DNA of 64,000 bases from Melieria omissa (Eukaryota; Arthropoda; Insecta; Diptera; Ulidiidae), in the NCBI GenBank assembly GCA_963971225.1, contig OZ020269.1:90726783-90790782 (forward strand). Direction: 5' to 3'. The position numbers were made by a program, and so were the translations under genes. How positions within the stretch are numbered: position 1 is the stretch's first letter; every line of letters starts with the position of its first letter. Positions 20,822-32,979 of the stretch are shown here, piece by piece. Under the pieces are notes generated by a model. It did not search any database, was not told the origin of the DNA, and saw only the letters and a list, made by a program, of their open reading frames with translations.

Positions 20822-21397
20822 TAGGATGTTTTTTTTAGAGGTTTGTTTTTCGAATAGAGATAAAACTGGCATTTTGTGGTAAAATCTGGCAACTCTAATG
20901 TCATTTATGTTCAGTTTGGTTTGCCATTTCATCATGAACAGGTTGACAAAAGAACAACGCTTGCAAATCGTGCAAATTTATTTCGAAAATAATGGTTCAG
21001 TTCGCGAAGTTTACCGCAAGCTCCGTCCATTTTATGGTCGACATCGTCCATCAGAGCAATTAATTCGGTTAACCATAGGTCGTTTTCGCACTACGTTTAC
21101 TCTATGTGATAATACGCATCCGCAGAGACGTCGAACAGTGCGCACCGAAGAAACAATTGCCGCTGTAGAGCAAAATGTTGAAGAGGACCCGAATGAATCG
21201 ATTCGCCACCGTGCACAGCAATTGGAGCTTTGTCCATCAACTTTAAAAATTGCGGCGGCCACATGCCCGAAATCATATTTAAACCCTAATGGCATAAAGT
21301 TATCCTTCCAATAAATGGATGAATGATGGACATTAAAACGATTTTCTTGTGTTTTATTTCAATTCGAAGTTCTATACCTCTAAAAAAAACACCCTAT
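20822..21397 (+). mobile_element. Non-autonomous Tc1/mariner-like element, deletion derivative 1
   Basis: The ends read AGGATGTTTTTTTTAGAGGT on the left and the complement of AGGGTGTTTTTTTTAGAGGT on the right (21376-21395), with TA-rich junctions. The interior holds the start of a transposase gene fused to its last codons. It shares most of its sequence with 62288-62872. It sits inside array 2. Confidence 0.88.
20934..21289 (+). pseudogene. Tc1/mariner-like transposase, internally deleted (copy 1)
   Basis: From the ATG at 20934 a DNA-binding region of about 105 residues is readable (MNRLTKEQRLQIVQIYFENN and on to HRAQQLELCPSTLK), a paired helix-turn-helix domain of the IS630-Tc1-mariner group. 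At about 21251 it is joined to the last codons of the gene (GGHMPEIIFK) in another frame. The whole catalytic DDE/D domain is gone. Compared with the copy at 62402, a short stretch near 21045-21070 also differs. Confidence 0.85.
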
Positions 21398-21784
21398 ATA
21401 ATGACTTCTGACCTCTTATCACGTTATAGCTGACTGTAATTTTAAACCAACAAACTGTAATTAGTTTTCAAAAATGTGTTGACCACTTATTAGTTTAATA
21501 CGGAGTGTCATTGCTTATTATAAAACTGTAACTGCTTACCCAATATCTGCTAACCACTTATTTGGTTATTGCTGACTGCAATTTCTAGTAAGAAAACTAT
21601 ATACTGGGTGGTATAAAATTTTCTGACTACTTCTTAAGTTATTTCTGATTGCCGATAGTAACTAAAAATCTGATACCTGCTAGCTCTCATTTGGTTAATG
21701 CAAACCAATTTTAAGTTAAATCCTTATCACTTACTAAGTTAATGCTAACTGCAACTGCAGTTAGCTAGCAAACAATACGCACTG

Positions 21785-24700
21785 TAAAGCAACGAATGTG
21801 AACACTTTGCATGATCCACCTTTTGCTGTCAAATACTACTAAAACATTTGTCTATGGCTTAAGTTCATAAGTAAAACTTACCTTAAGTCTCAAAAGCGCT
21901 CAGTTAATACAAAAACGTATTTAAATCTGCACTCGGGCGGCATCGCGTCATCATCAGCACCGACATTAACAACTAACTTTGTCGACTTTTTGCGTTTGCG
22001 TCAATATTTCAAAGGACTCAGTGAGCGCGCACACACACACACATGTAGACTTTTGTAGTCAGCTTACACATGGCTCCATAATTTTTTGCTCCTCAGACGC
22101 AGTCATTAAATCTTCTTGCCTACTGCGGTGCGACATGACGCCAGCATTGTGTTGTTGGCAACACGAGGCGGCTGGGGTTCGCATTGCCCCTTTGCAGCTA
22201 TCAACTGACACATCGTTGTGTGCAGCCGCAACTCTTGGCGCTCGGCTGCCATTGTTCCGCCACACACACAAACACATCCAAACACACATGAAGTGCAGTT
22301 CTTGGTGTTGTTGTGAATTGTGTTGTTTTTATTGTTGGCAGTGCAATTGCCATGCACAATTAATTCGACATCAAACATTAGCATAGCCTTTTTGGCTCGT
22401 GGCTCTCGAGCGTGCATCCTGTCTTCGCCCACTCCTGTTGGTTTTTATGCTCAACATTTCGCCTTCTTTCGTTGCCTGTGCAGGTTGTGCAACGTTTGAT
22501 GGTAGTCAGCGCCCTTGAGCTTCTTGCTTTAGCAGATTTTTCTCTTCACTTCTTTATGGCGCTTCCTATTTTTTGTTGACTCTCTGTCGGTGTGTGTGTG
22601 TGTGTGTGCATCTGCTTGTTGCCACTAAGCTTGTGCTCCATTGCACTTAAGCTGTTTCCGCAGCCTGTTTGTGCAAGTCAACTTTACACGGCTGCTTATG
22701 CAATTTTTCATTCGCGCTGCGTTGCTTCGCTCCCACTGTCAGCTGGCGCGCTGCTTCTGCATTCGTCTGGCGGCTGACAACGTTTGGCTGCAGCAAAAGT
22801 GCGGCAAATGTTTCGCGATTTTGTCGCTTGTGCCGACAACTTTTGGCATTGCTGCTGCTGCTGCTGCCGGCTGTCGTCTGCCTGGCAACTGGCTGCCGGC
22901 TGTCACTGCGTTCGACGCTATCATTGTGACTGCAGTGTCTCAAGTATGCGGCTTTGTCGCTTAGCTGCTTTACAGCTTTCGTGCTGCTTTTGTCTTGACG
23001 GTTTTTTATGCGCTCGTTGTTGTTGTTGTCATTTTGGCGAACAAAGTCATCGTCACAGGTTGTGTTTCTGACTGTTTCTTCCGTTTCTTTTATTTGTCTC
23101 TGCAAGGATTGGAATTTCTGGTTTGAGTTTTGGCTTCACGGTTTGCGTACAAGATTACACGTTGTACTGACAGCCACTGTTGGAATCACAGAGCATCTGC
23201 TTGGCTCTATGTGTGTGTGTGTGTGCGTGTAATTTAATGCGGATCTGTGCGCTGCGCCTTCAAGTGGGCAAATGCCGCCTGTGCGGATTGTTTGCGCTTC
23301 CGCTGCTGGCAGCCATGTGGGTCGTTGCTGCTGCTGTTTCCGTTCGGCGCTGTTCTCTTTCCTTTTTTTGTTTTAGTTGAGTCGTTTTCCAGGTGTGAGT
23401 GTGTTCGCTAGTTGGCGTTGCCGTGTTTTCTAAATCGCCTACGGGGAGTTCACCAACACACTGAGGCTGAGGCGCTCCGGTTGCTGCTGCTGCTCGTTCA
23501 ACTCAATGGCCACTTGAGGCTGTTGATGATGATTTCATTTCATTGCGTTGCGTTGCGTTGCGTTTAGTATTTCGAGACTTTGAGGCAGTTTCGGCTTTTC
23601 TATGCGGTTTGCCGCACTTTTGTGGCCTCATGCCGCATGCTACTCGCTGCGTAAGTATGTGTGTTTCATTGGTCAAAGTTGGCATATGTTGCACTTTTTT
23701 ATAAGCAAATCAAATTTTTTTAATAACATTTGAAAGTGTACTTTGTTAAAAAATTTTATAAAAAATAGAATTTGTGTCACTTCACTTGTTTCATAAAAAA
23801 AAATTAATAAAAAACTATTAAATGTTAAGGCACGCTTGTGTCAATCTCAATTGGCTATTGTTGTTGTAGCGTTTTAATTAATTTCAATATTGCTTTCGTT
23901 CAACGATTTCAATTGGCGCAGATTTATATTTGTCTCACGTTTCATTTTCTCTTTTACTTTTAATTAAAGTTTGTTAATTATTTTCACACAAAAATTCATA
24001 AAGTTAAAGATTGTTAAAATTTAAATTAACATCTTTTAAAGAAACTTCACACAGACACACAAACAAGCGTTGACAATGTGGACAACACTGCAGCAGCAAC
24101 GTCCACTCACACCGACCACTTGCCAGCAACTGAGCTGTCACACAGCTGTGCGCCGCTATTTCAATGCATAAATTGGCCGCAGGCAGCCCCAAATATTGCT
24201 TTATATATGTGCGTGTGTGTGCACGCGATCCCCAGCCAGGCACGAGGCAGCCAACGCACGAGCTCCTCTGACACACACACACAGCGACAGTGCCAACGCC
24301 GCCGAAACGAACCCACAACCGAACAACGAACGAGCCAACAGCTAACAGTAAAAGCGAATGTTTGTGCTTAGTCAGAACTGACTGGTGGCGGCGGCGGCTG
24401 GTGTTGCTGCTATCGCACAGTTGTCGCGCTTGCACAGCCCAGTCGTCGTCCGCTTCCGTTGGCCTCACTTGAATGTCTGCTCCAGAAATTTGCGAACAAT
24501 GCAGCGCATAGCGTCGACCTCGTTGTAGTCGTCAGAGTCAGCGCTATCGTCGTCGCACCACATCGTTTCTTGGGGGCGCCTTCGTCAGCCACATCGAGTG
24601 TGTATGTGTGTGTGCGACTGTTTTTGGCTCAATAAACTTCGGCTTTGTTGTTTCGCAATCAGCTTATTGTTGTTGTTATTGCTTAAGGCGCTCGGCTCTG

Positions 24701-26285
24701 CACTCATTTAGCAGCGAGCCACTATCGGCTGCTTCTATAGTTGTGTGATTGTGTTGGTGTGTGTGGGCTGCCCCTAAAAGTGCGCTTTGTACCATCGCCG
24801 TACCCGTTGTTTCACACTACTCGGCCCAGCGCGAGCTCGGCTAGCTTCGTTTCAGCTCCGTCTGTGGTCGCTTTGACACTGGACGCTCTCCTCAGCGGTG
24901 ACTGTCGTGGCTGCTGCTCGACCCAACTGGCACTGGGCACTGCACTCGAGCAACACTGAACGGTTTCTGTGCGACCGGCCACAGGGCCCGGCCGCCTGCA
25001 GTCAGCAAGTTCGTGTCCTCGTGGCTCGTCTGCTCTCGGCACTGCGCACGTTGGGGTAGTGCGGCATAGAGCTTTTCGTCAGCCTTCGCACTTCGTGTGG
25101 CTCTCTTCGTGCCACGTATAAGAGTTGAAGCATTTCTCCTGCAATTCGACGATTCGTGTTTGGCGAGCACAGCTTTCGGGCTGCTTCCGCCGCTGGATTT
25201 TCGCTTCAAAAAATATGCTATGCAGTGTGGTTGTTGTTGTTGTTAAATGTCTGTCACTGATGCCATTGTATCCCGGCGCCAGCTTCGCTCTTTTGCATGC
25301 TGTCAGCGCAGCTAACGGTGAATTAAAAAGTTGTGTTTTTTTTTTTCAAACCTGCCCCGAGTCGCAACACAGCAGCTGATAAGCTTTTCTCGGCCGGTTT
25401 CCTGGGCACTTTAGCTGCCATTGTTGAAGGGTTTTGGGGTCTTTTCGGCTGGGGTTTTTGTGTGCTGCCGCGACATTTTTCGGCGGCCATCGTTCAATTC
25501 GCTTAGCGCCTATAATTCGCCTACAGCGAAAGAGAGCCACAGCACCACATAGAGAGAAAGAGTGAGAAAGAGTGCGGTGGCGGAAAGGCTGGCAACTTCC
25601 GAACGGGGTTAAATTGTTGCGTGTGTGAATTATGTGAAAGTCAAGCGTTGAGGTTATCGTTGCGGCGTCTACTAGAATAACAGGCGGCTTTTTAATTTGC
25701 CGCACCGCTCGCTCGACGGCCAACTACGCTAAATGGTCTTCGTTTGTTTGACTTTTTTCGCTTTGAATATTGTTTGCTATTATAGATTTGCGCATTAGTT
25801 TCAAGTATGATAGATGTCATGCTTTTTCGCGTTTTTTGGCACAACGCAACAGCCTCGGCGACCCAGCGAGTCCTTCGCATCAGCGACCAACAGCTGTTTG
25901 CGTGCAGGACCAAAGCTGCACAAAGCACAACGCTGCGACATGGCGCTGTCGCGCTGCTGTTAGCATATTAGGAGCACAGCCACAGCAATGAGTGGTTATC
26001 TGACAGGCCCAACCGAGTAGCTGAATTCAGGCAGTGTTGCTGGCAAGGAAGTGCAACAAAAGTGGCAAACAACAGCGACTATGTTGACTTAACATAGTCA
26101 AAAAGATGTAAGGGAAAATGTCGCCATTGGAGGAAAGCTTTAGCTAATATTTTCAGCGCTGAAGTTCATTAATGGGACTAACATCACTCAAGCTGAATGC
26201 TTTGATAATAATTTTATTTGCCTAATGAATTACACACGCAAACAATGGTTTCAGAACTTAAGATCTAACATAGAATTTTGATTGC
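21785..26285. other. Non-coding DNA with TG/CA and CTG repeats, no gene supported
   Basis: The left part (to about 23.7 kb) and 24.0-25.9 kb are GC-richer than their surroundings, with TG runs at 22590-22608 and 23209-23230, CA runs near 22029-22043, and GCT/CTG clusters near 22850-22870. Many short open frames are low in complexity and none resembles a known protein. The composition fits regulatory or 5' non-coding DNA of a host gene, but I cannot support an exon. Confidence 0.45.
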
Positions 26286-26289
26286 ATTA

Positions 26290-29175
26290 AGAAGTTCCAG
26301 TTATTTCTAACTGAATTGCAGTGGAACGTGTTTCATTTGTATTAGAAGTTTCGGTTATTGCTAACCGATTGCAACAACTCAGTAAAATAATTTGTTTTTT
26401 AATAATATTCTTAATATTATTTTTATTCAATTGGTTTTTTTAATTTATTTGAACTTTTTGAAATTCGAACAGTTCCGGTTATTGCTAACCGAATGAGTTG
26501 CTTATGAATCCAAAATCGTGTTGTACAAATATATTATTTGTAAAAATCTTAAAAATTTTTTGAATAATTAAATAATAATAATTTGTTATAAATATTACAG
26601 TGAGGCTCTTAAAACTTTCGGTTATTACTAACCGAAATGCATAAGTATGCCCAGTTAGCACTTTAAACAGAAATTAAAGATCTTACAAACAATTTAAACT
26701 ATTAAATAATAGTAATTTGTTATAAATAGTAAAGTTTTGGTCTCTAAAGTTTCAGTTATTGCTAACCTAAATGCATAAGTTCGCCCAAAACAGAAGTTTC
26801 ACAATTTTTATGACTTATGATATCGACAATAAGGTTTTAGTTATTGTTCAATAAATATTTGTCTTGTTAGTAAACAAATTTTTCGGTTTTAATTTGAACT
26901 AAATAGTTCCGGTTATTGCTAACCGAATTGAATTTTTCAGTGGAAGGCTTAGAACTTTTGCTATAAATATGACATGAGTCAAATAAATAAATAAAACACA
27001 TCTTAATTTACCTCTTTAAAGTTTCGGTTATTGCTAACCTAATTCCAAAAATTCGCCCAGTAAACACCTCTAACAGAAGTTTTATAAATTGTATGATTTA
27101 TGATATCGCTAATGAGGTTTTGGTTATTGCTAACTGAATCACAAAGTGTCGCTTAGTAAATGTCTTTGGTATTTTAGTAAAATTCTCACTAAAGTTTTTC
27201 AGTAAAATATTTTTCGAATTTAATTTGAACTATTTAGTTTCGGTTATTTCTAACCGAATTGCATTTTTCACTAAAATTAACGCCTTAATTTTTCGGTAAA
27301 ATAATTTTCGAATTTTATTAGTTTTAATAGTTCCGGTTATTGCTAACAGAACAGCATTTTCAGCAAAAGGCTTAAAATTGTTGATATACATACGTCATGC
27401 GTCAAATAATTTTCAATCACATTTAAATTTAACTCTTAAAAGTTTTGGTTATTGCTAACCTACTTCCAAAAGTTCGCCCAGTAAGCACCTCTAATAGCAA
27501 TTTTCCCATATTTATGATTTTTGATATCGGTAATAAGGTTTTTGTTATTGCTAACCGAATCACAAGGTGTCGTCCAATAATGTCGTTGTTATTTTAATAA
27601 AATTCTCACTAAAACTTTTCAGTAAAATATTTTTTTCATTTAATTTGAACTAAATAGTTTAGGTTATTACTAACCGAATTGTATTTTTCATTAAAATTCT
27701 CACTATAGTTTATCAGTAAAATTTTGTTCGAATACTATTTGAACAGAATAGTTGCGGTTATTGCTAACCGAATTGAATTTTATACCAAAAGACTTTGAAA
27801 TTTTGCTATGCATATGTCATGCGTAAAATAATATCAAATAACATTTTAATTGGGCTCTTAAAAGTTTCGGTTATTGCTAACCTAATTGCATAAGTTCACC
27901 CAGTGAACAAATCTACTAGATGTTTTACCATATTTATGATTTATCATATCGACAATGAGGTTTTGGTTATTGGTAACTGAATCGCAAGGTGTCGTCTTTG
28001 CTATTTTAACAAAATTCTGACCATAGCGTTTCAGTGAAATATTTTTCGAATTTATTTTAAACTAAATAGTTTCTGTTATTGCTAACCAAATTGCATATTG
28101 GATATTGTTAACTGAATCACAAGGTGTCGCCTTTGCTATTTTGGTAAAATTCTCACTTTAGTTTTTCAGTAAAATTTGTTCCCAATATTTCTTGAACAAC
28201 TATTCTGTTCGGTTATTGCTAACCGATTTGAATTTCTCAGTTAAAGTCTTCGAAATGTTTCTATGCATATGTCATGCGTCAAATAATATCACATAACATT
28301 TTAATTAGGCTCTTAAAACTTTTAGTTATTGCTAACCGAATTGTAGTTAGTTCGCTCAATAAATCTTTCTAAGATAGAAGTTTTACCACTTTTATGATTT
28401 ATGATTTGTTATAAATCTGATTTGGATCCACATAAAGGTTTACTATTTTCCTGAATTATATTTTTATAAATTTTTATTGTTAACCAAATTACAACGTGAT
28501 GCCTAGTAAAGGACGCAGAAACTTAGTTCTATGTATTTTTTATACTTTTTAACATAATTTATTTTGTATTATAATTTTAGTTAGACTTCCTTTTCCATTT
28601 ACAATTTGAAGTTATTCCTAACGAAATTGCAAATTGTCGCCTGTAAAAGACTTTACAAAATTTTAATAATTTTCCCCAATGTAATTTGTTATTTAAATAT
28701 AATTTGAGCTTGAGCTGCAATGAAAAGTTTTGGTTATTACTAACCAAAGTGAGACACCCAAGAGCGTAGAATACCAAAACGTCAAAAGGTTATTTAAAAT
28801 ATTATTTTAAAAATGGATGGAAAGTTTTTAATGTGAGAAATAACAAAATTGGATTGGTTAGCAATAACCGAAACTCCTTGATTAGTAGTAAATGTATGAA
28901 ACTGTACAATTTTTAGTTTTTATAAGTCTAAACTAAATAATTTAGAAGCAAATGTACTAAGACAAACTTTTAAAATCAAATTAAGTCTAAATTAAAATAA
29001 TTTTACTCATTTTATAATTGTTATAAATTTATTTTTTTTTAAATTTTATTTATTATTATTTTATTATTTTTATTATTATCATTTTAATCAAGAATAGTAA
29101 GTAACTTAATACTTGGGTTTATTATTTGGTGATACAATTTAATCCGGTTAGCAATAACCGAAACTCCTAGATTAG
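26290..29175. repeat. Palindromic-box higher-order satellite (array 3)
   Basis: About 26 copies of a box near TTCGGTTATTGCTAACCGAA, an 8-bp dyad around TTGC, are spread over 2.9 kb. Four box types alternate, recognised by their flanks: A (box then GAATTG..TTTTCAG), B (then ..CGCCCAGTAA), C (then GAATCACAAGGTGTCG) and D (then GCATTTTTCA). A recurs near 26472, 26906, 27330, 27750 and 28206, giving a higher-order period of about 420-455 bp. B follows each A by about 110-140 bp. The last two boxes, near 28855 and 29144, are in the opposite orientation. The box is better conserved than the spacers. No coding frame. Confidence 0.88.
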
Positions 29176-31060
29176 TAATAAATTCTTGAAATCTTGCAAT
29201 TTTTAATTTTTATAAGTTTTGTATGCATTCCTTTTTTTTGTTTTGTTTAGTTGCTTACTGTTTGTTCTTTAGCTCACAAATTTGAAGTCTTAGAAGTACT
29301 TCTGGTTCTCTAAATTCTCCTTATCTTTTTTAAACTTAATAATTGTCATATCAACTCAGAAACCTTAACTGATTATTGAACGTTTTTTCCAACTGCGTTT
29401 ATTGAATGAAAAACCATAAACTGCGCAGTAAATATGTCCACTTCTGTCCATTCTACTAATTCATTTATCATTTAATAGAAAACAGTTGAAGCAAGAAACT
29501 TTGTCATAATTTTTTCAAGTAGTGATCTTTGTCCCTTGAAAGTTCACTAAAGGCTTCCCAAGTAATAGTTCAGCGAGTTGACCATATTTTGGGTGGACAG
29601 CTTCTGAAACTATCGCTCGACAGAACATTAACAATTAATCATATTTGTGTGGCAAAACCCTTTTCTTTGACAAAGTTTGACTGCACTCACTGTGGCTTTA
29701 TTTCTGTACCCAAAAAAAAATCCCGTTTTTCTTACTTTTATGCATTCAACTTTTTACTTTCGTCTCAGCGTTAACCCAATAACGCCAACAAGTTGAAGCC
29801 GAAATCCAGCGCACACTTCAGGCGAGATTTTATCAACTCGAATTACTAACAAGTCACGCTGTGATTGGCTTTTCAGGGTTAAGTAGCAATTTTTTAACTT
29901 GCAACATTTCATACATTCCGATGTCCTTACGCTGCGAAAGGAGCAAACTTCATGCCGGCGAAATGTCACTGCTTGCAAAACTCACATGAAATCAAAGCAG
30001 CTTTGACACATTACAGCAGCAGCACAACAACAACCAAGGCACATCTTTCAAAATAAAAACAAGCAACACAGCATGCGAGAAGGACACAGCAACTAACGGC
30101 ACATGTGTGAAGCCAAAAGCCACCGAAAACTACGCACGCACACACACACACACACACACAAACGAGTTCAATTTATTTAACCGAGCGCGCGCCGGTGGCA
30201 GCCAGCAGCAGCCACGCGAGAAGTGTTTAGTTATTTGCAGTTGTGGTGGGCGCGCGGCGCACGGGTCACCGAATGAACGGAAGGATGAACACAAAATTGC
30301 AACAACAAAAAATAAAATAAATATTAAAAGCAAGAATCAAGTGAAACATTTATTTGTGTCCTTTTTGCGCGCCGCAATTTTTTCGAGCGGCCACACCACA
30401 ACGATGGCACAGCGCACCGAAAAGTGCAGGAAGGGCACAACAACAACAGGAAGATAACAACAAATAAACGCCACTCTCGGTGGCTGAGTTCGTACGGAAA
30501 GACAAAACTATATTTTGATTGTTCCTGACAGGAAACGGAAAAATAAAAACTTTTGCCCAAACAAAGAAGGCAACAGTACCAAGTTCGAACGAGCGGCCGG
30601 AGGAGTTGAGGGGAGAATTGTGTGCGACGCATAAGTTTGGACCACTGTCTTGGCAATAAAAGGGTTAAACGTTATCCTATCGCAAAGCGTTTGCAAAACT
30701 TTGCGGGCGCACCGTTTCCATCACATTTTCGGTTCGTTTTTCATTTGTTTTGTTTGTGTTAGTTTTTTGTGTAAATTGTTTATTTTGGTTTAACAGAAAC
30801 GTTGGACGGTTGCCATACATTCAGTGATTAAACTTTTTAACTTTTGTATTTAAGTTTTGATTTCTTGTATTTGCATAGCTTCAAGGATATGCCGTGAGGC
30901 CTAGTCAGTTGATGCAGTGTCGTCCTTTTATCATAATCTCATAAGTTTGGTTTCTTGAAATCGATTGTTGTGGCTGAAGAAAGTTGAAAGATGGCAATGG
31001 TAAACAAATGGATGCAAAAATGATTGTTGGCGGAGTTTGGGTAGGTAGGTTCCTCAATAT
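29176..31060. other. Non-coding DNA, no gene supported
   Basis: Contains a (CA)n run at 30136-30160 and a GC-rich stretch around 30180-30270. Short frames here match nothing I recognise. Confidence 0.4.
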
Positions 31061-31590
31061 GTTTCAATGTTCGTCTTGACTAACTCTCGGTAACAGAGAA
31101 TGAAACTGGTACAGGTGTCTACTGTGAAACGAAAAATGGCTACTGGTCTCATAGACTACCACACTATTGCAGCGTTTTTCAGTCGGAAGTTTTCGCCATC
31201 ATAAAAGCAGCGCAATACATAAAAGACTCGGCACTTAGTGTGGCCATCATTTGTGTTGAGCAATGTCAGCAATGCCAGCGAGCGAGGCGGTCAAACCGGT
31301 GCTACCACCGATCTCTGCTATGATGGGTTCAATACACGAGCTACAAATAGAGCCTGGGCAACCAGGTGCGATTGCAGGATTGCACGTACATTGTGGCCAG
31401 CACTCAACACTAGGAAAACTAAGACCAAATGGTTTCCAAGAGATTCCGTTTGGATCTACAGGGATCCCAAGAGATAATGGAAGGACACCGGTTTTCCGAA
31501 AAATGAAGGGATGCACAATGGGCCTAACAAGGGTCTCCGAGTAAAAATGCTTGTCGCACACACCCCTTCTGTAACCTAACCTAACCTAAT
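31060..31590 (+). pseudogene. LINE ORF2 3' remnant (RNase H region) with (CCTAA)n tail
   Basis: A plus-strand frame starting near 31095 reads GTGVYCETKNGYWSHRLP followed by FQSEVFAIIKAA, which aligns with the GSGIYSS..FQAEVCAI part of RNase H in the intact LINE. Further on, in another frame, NRAWATRC and IARTLWPALN match the region after RNase H. The end carries GCACAATGGGCC (31514-31525) and a (CTAAC)n tail at 31571-31588, so it belongs to the (AACCT)n-tailed family, here on the plus strand. It is frame-shifted and internally shortened. Confidence 0.65.
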
Positions 31591-31990
31591 TCTCGGTAAA
31601 CCACGTAGTATGATTACGACACGCCAGATGGACGTGGCACCTCCCATACAACCACATGAGATGCTTGGTGCAGTCTTTTCGGACTCTCCTTTGATTGTTT
31701 CACTCTGAATCGTCCTGTGACTTCCGTGCGCTTTAAACTCTACGCCGGCGCCGTCTAGGAGGAGGTATTCCCTATGCTTTTTTTTTAATAAATCTGGGCA
31801 GTTTAGTTAGGCGTTGCATTCGTTAACACTGCCAGATTCATCCGAAGCTTAGGTCGGCTTCAGCCATTACTGAACACGGAATAAGAGGCAGCCTGCCACA
31901 CTTTCTTTGGTCATCATAATAGGCCTCAGAAAACTTCGAATGCACTAGTCAAACTATCGTCAAGCTGCCGTTTGTGGGTTATTCTTATCA
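31591..31990. other. Spacer left of the hexamer array
   Basis: No frame or element assigned. The last ~20 bases (TTATTCTTATCATTATCC) look like diverged units of the adjoining hexamer array. Confidence 0.4.
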
Positions 31991-32582
31991 TTATCCTTAT
32001 CCTTATCCTTATCCTTATCCTTATCCTTATCCTTATCCTTATCCTTATCCTTATCCTTATCCTTATCCTTATCCTTATCCTTATCCTTATCCTTATCCTT
32101 ATCCTTATCCTTATCCTTATCCTTATCCTTATCCTTATCCTTATCCTTATCCTTATCCTTATCCTTATCCTTATCCTTATCCTTATCCTTATCCTTATCC
32201 TTATCCTTATCCTTATCCTTATCCTTATCCTTATCCTTATCCTTATCCTTATCCTTATCCTTATCCTTATCCTTATCCTTATCCTTATCCTTATCCTTAT
32301 CCTTATCCTTATCCTTATCCTTATCCTTATCCTTATCCTTATCCTTATCCTTATCCTTATCCTTATCCTTATCCTTATCCTTATCCTTATCCTTATCCTT
32401 ATCCTTATCCTTATCCTTATCCTTATCCTTATCCTTATCCTTATCCTTATCCTTATCCTTATCCTTATCCTTATCCTTATCCTTATCCTTATCCTTATCC
32501 TTATCCTTATCCTTATCCTTATCCTTATCCTTATCCTTATCCTTATCCTTATCCTTATCCTTATCCTTATCCTTATCCTTAC
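31991..32582. repeat. (CCTTAT)n hexanucleotide array
   Basis: About 590 bp, close to 98 units, with no interruption that I can see. On the other strand it is (GATAAG)n shifted by phase, so it holds a GATAAG core every 6 bp. All open frames through it are repeats of two residues and are not genes. It ends directly at LTR-like copy B. Confidence 0.97.
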
Positions 32583-32587
32583 GCCAG

Positions 32588-32979
32588 TGCTATGCATGAA
32601 TGCTTTTACGGGCATACTTTTAGGGACCCACTTTAGAGTACGGCAGACTTGCTATAATTTCGATATGGCAAGGATGACTCGCGATGGTAATGGGATGTGC
32701 GAGAACGATCCAGAGATAGTCCAATTGGACTGTACGAGAACAATCGACGCGATAAGCAGTCAAGGATAACGGCAGCCGAGTGTAGCGCAGAAGAAGAGTC
32801 TTATTTGCTCAAGTAAAGTGGAAACATGCAATAGTCCAATAAGTAGTAGAAAGACTAAATCTGTAAATAAAGTGATTGCTGGTTTTCCACTGCGTTTTCG
32901 CCGAATAATTGAAGTGGTTTTATTTTCAAGCACAATCCAGGGAGACGAAATAAACCTGAAGAACTAGTTTTTCGTAACA
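32588..32979 (+). mobile_element. Solo LTR-like sequence, copy B
   Basis: Shares with 5887-6259 the blocks TGCTATGCATGAATGCTTTT, ACAATCGACGCGATAAG, GGAAACATGCAATAGT, GTAAATAAAGTGATTG and TTATTTTCAAGCACAATCCA, in the same order. AATAAA is at 32876-32881 and the end is near GTAACA. The TATA box seen in copy A is lost. The left end coincides with the hexamer array, which may have grown at or within the LTR border. Confidence 0.6.

Larger units (their letters stand above)
20131..21770. repeat. Degenerate tandem array 2 (GGTTAGCGCTGACTGCAATT boxes)
   Basis: About 17 units with 60-100 bp spacing. The conserved core reads ACTTATTAGGTTAGCGCTGA followed by CTGCAATTT. Clear copies occur near 20171, 20241, 20306, 20386, 20461, 20541 and 20683 and again after the insertion near 21402, 21478, 21549, 21620 and 21722. 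The array is interrupted at 20822-21397 by a deleted transposon, so it is older than that insertion. Confidence 0.8.

Noticed and set aside
22647..23105. 152-codon minus-strand frame
   Set aside because: Low complexity, no recognisable domain, overlapped by similar frames on the plus strand.
25109..25135. TATA-like CGTATAAGAG as a host core promoter
   Set aside because: No initiator, downstream exon or transcript evidence can be seen; a lone match is expected by chance.
31926..32769. Three long open frames through the hexamer array
   Set aside because: They encode only two-residue repeats (IR, LI, YP), a direct result of a 6-bp repeat in three frames.
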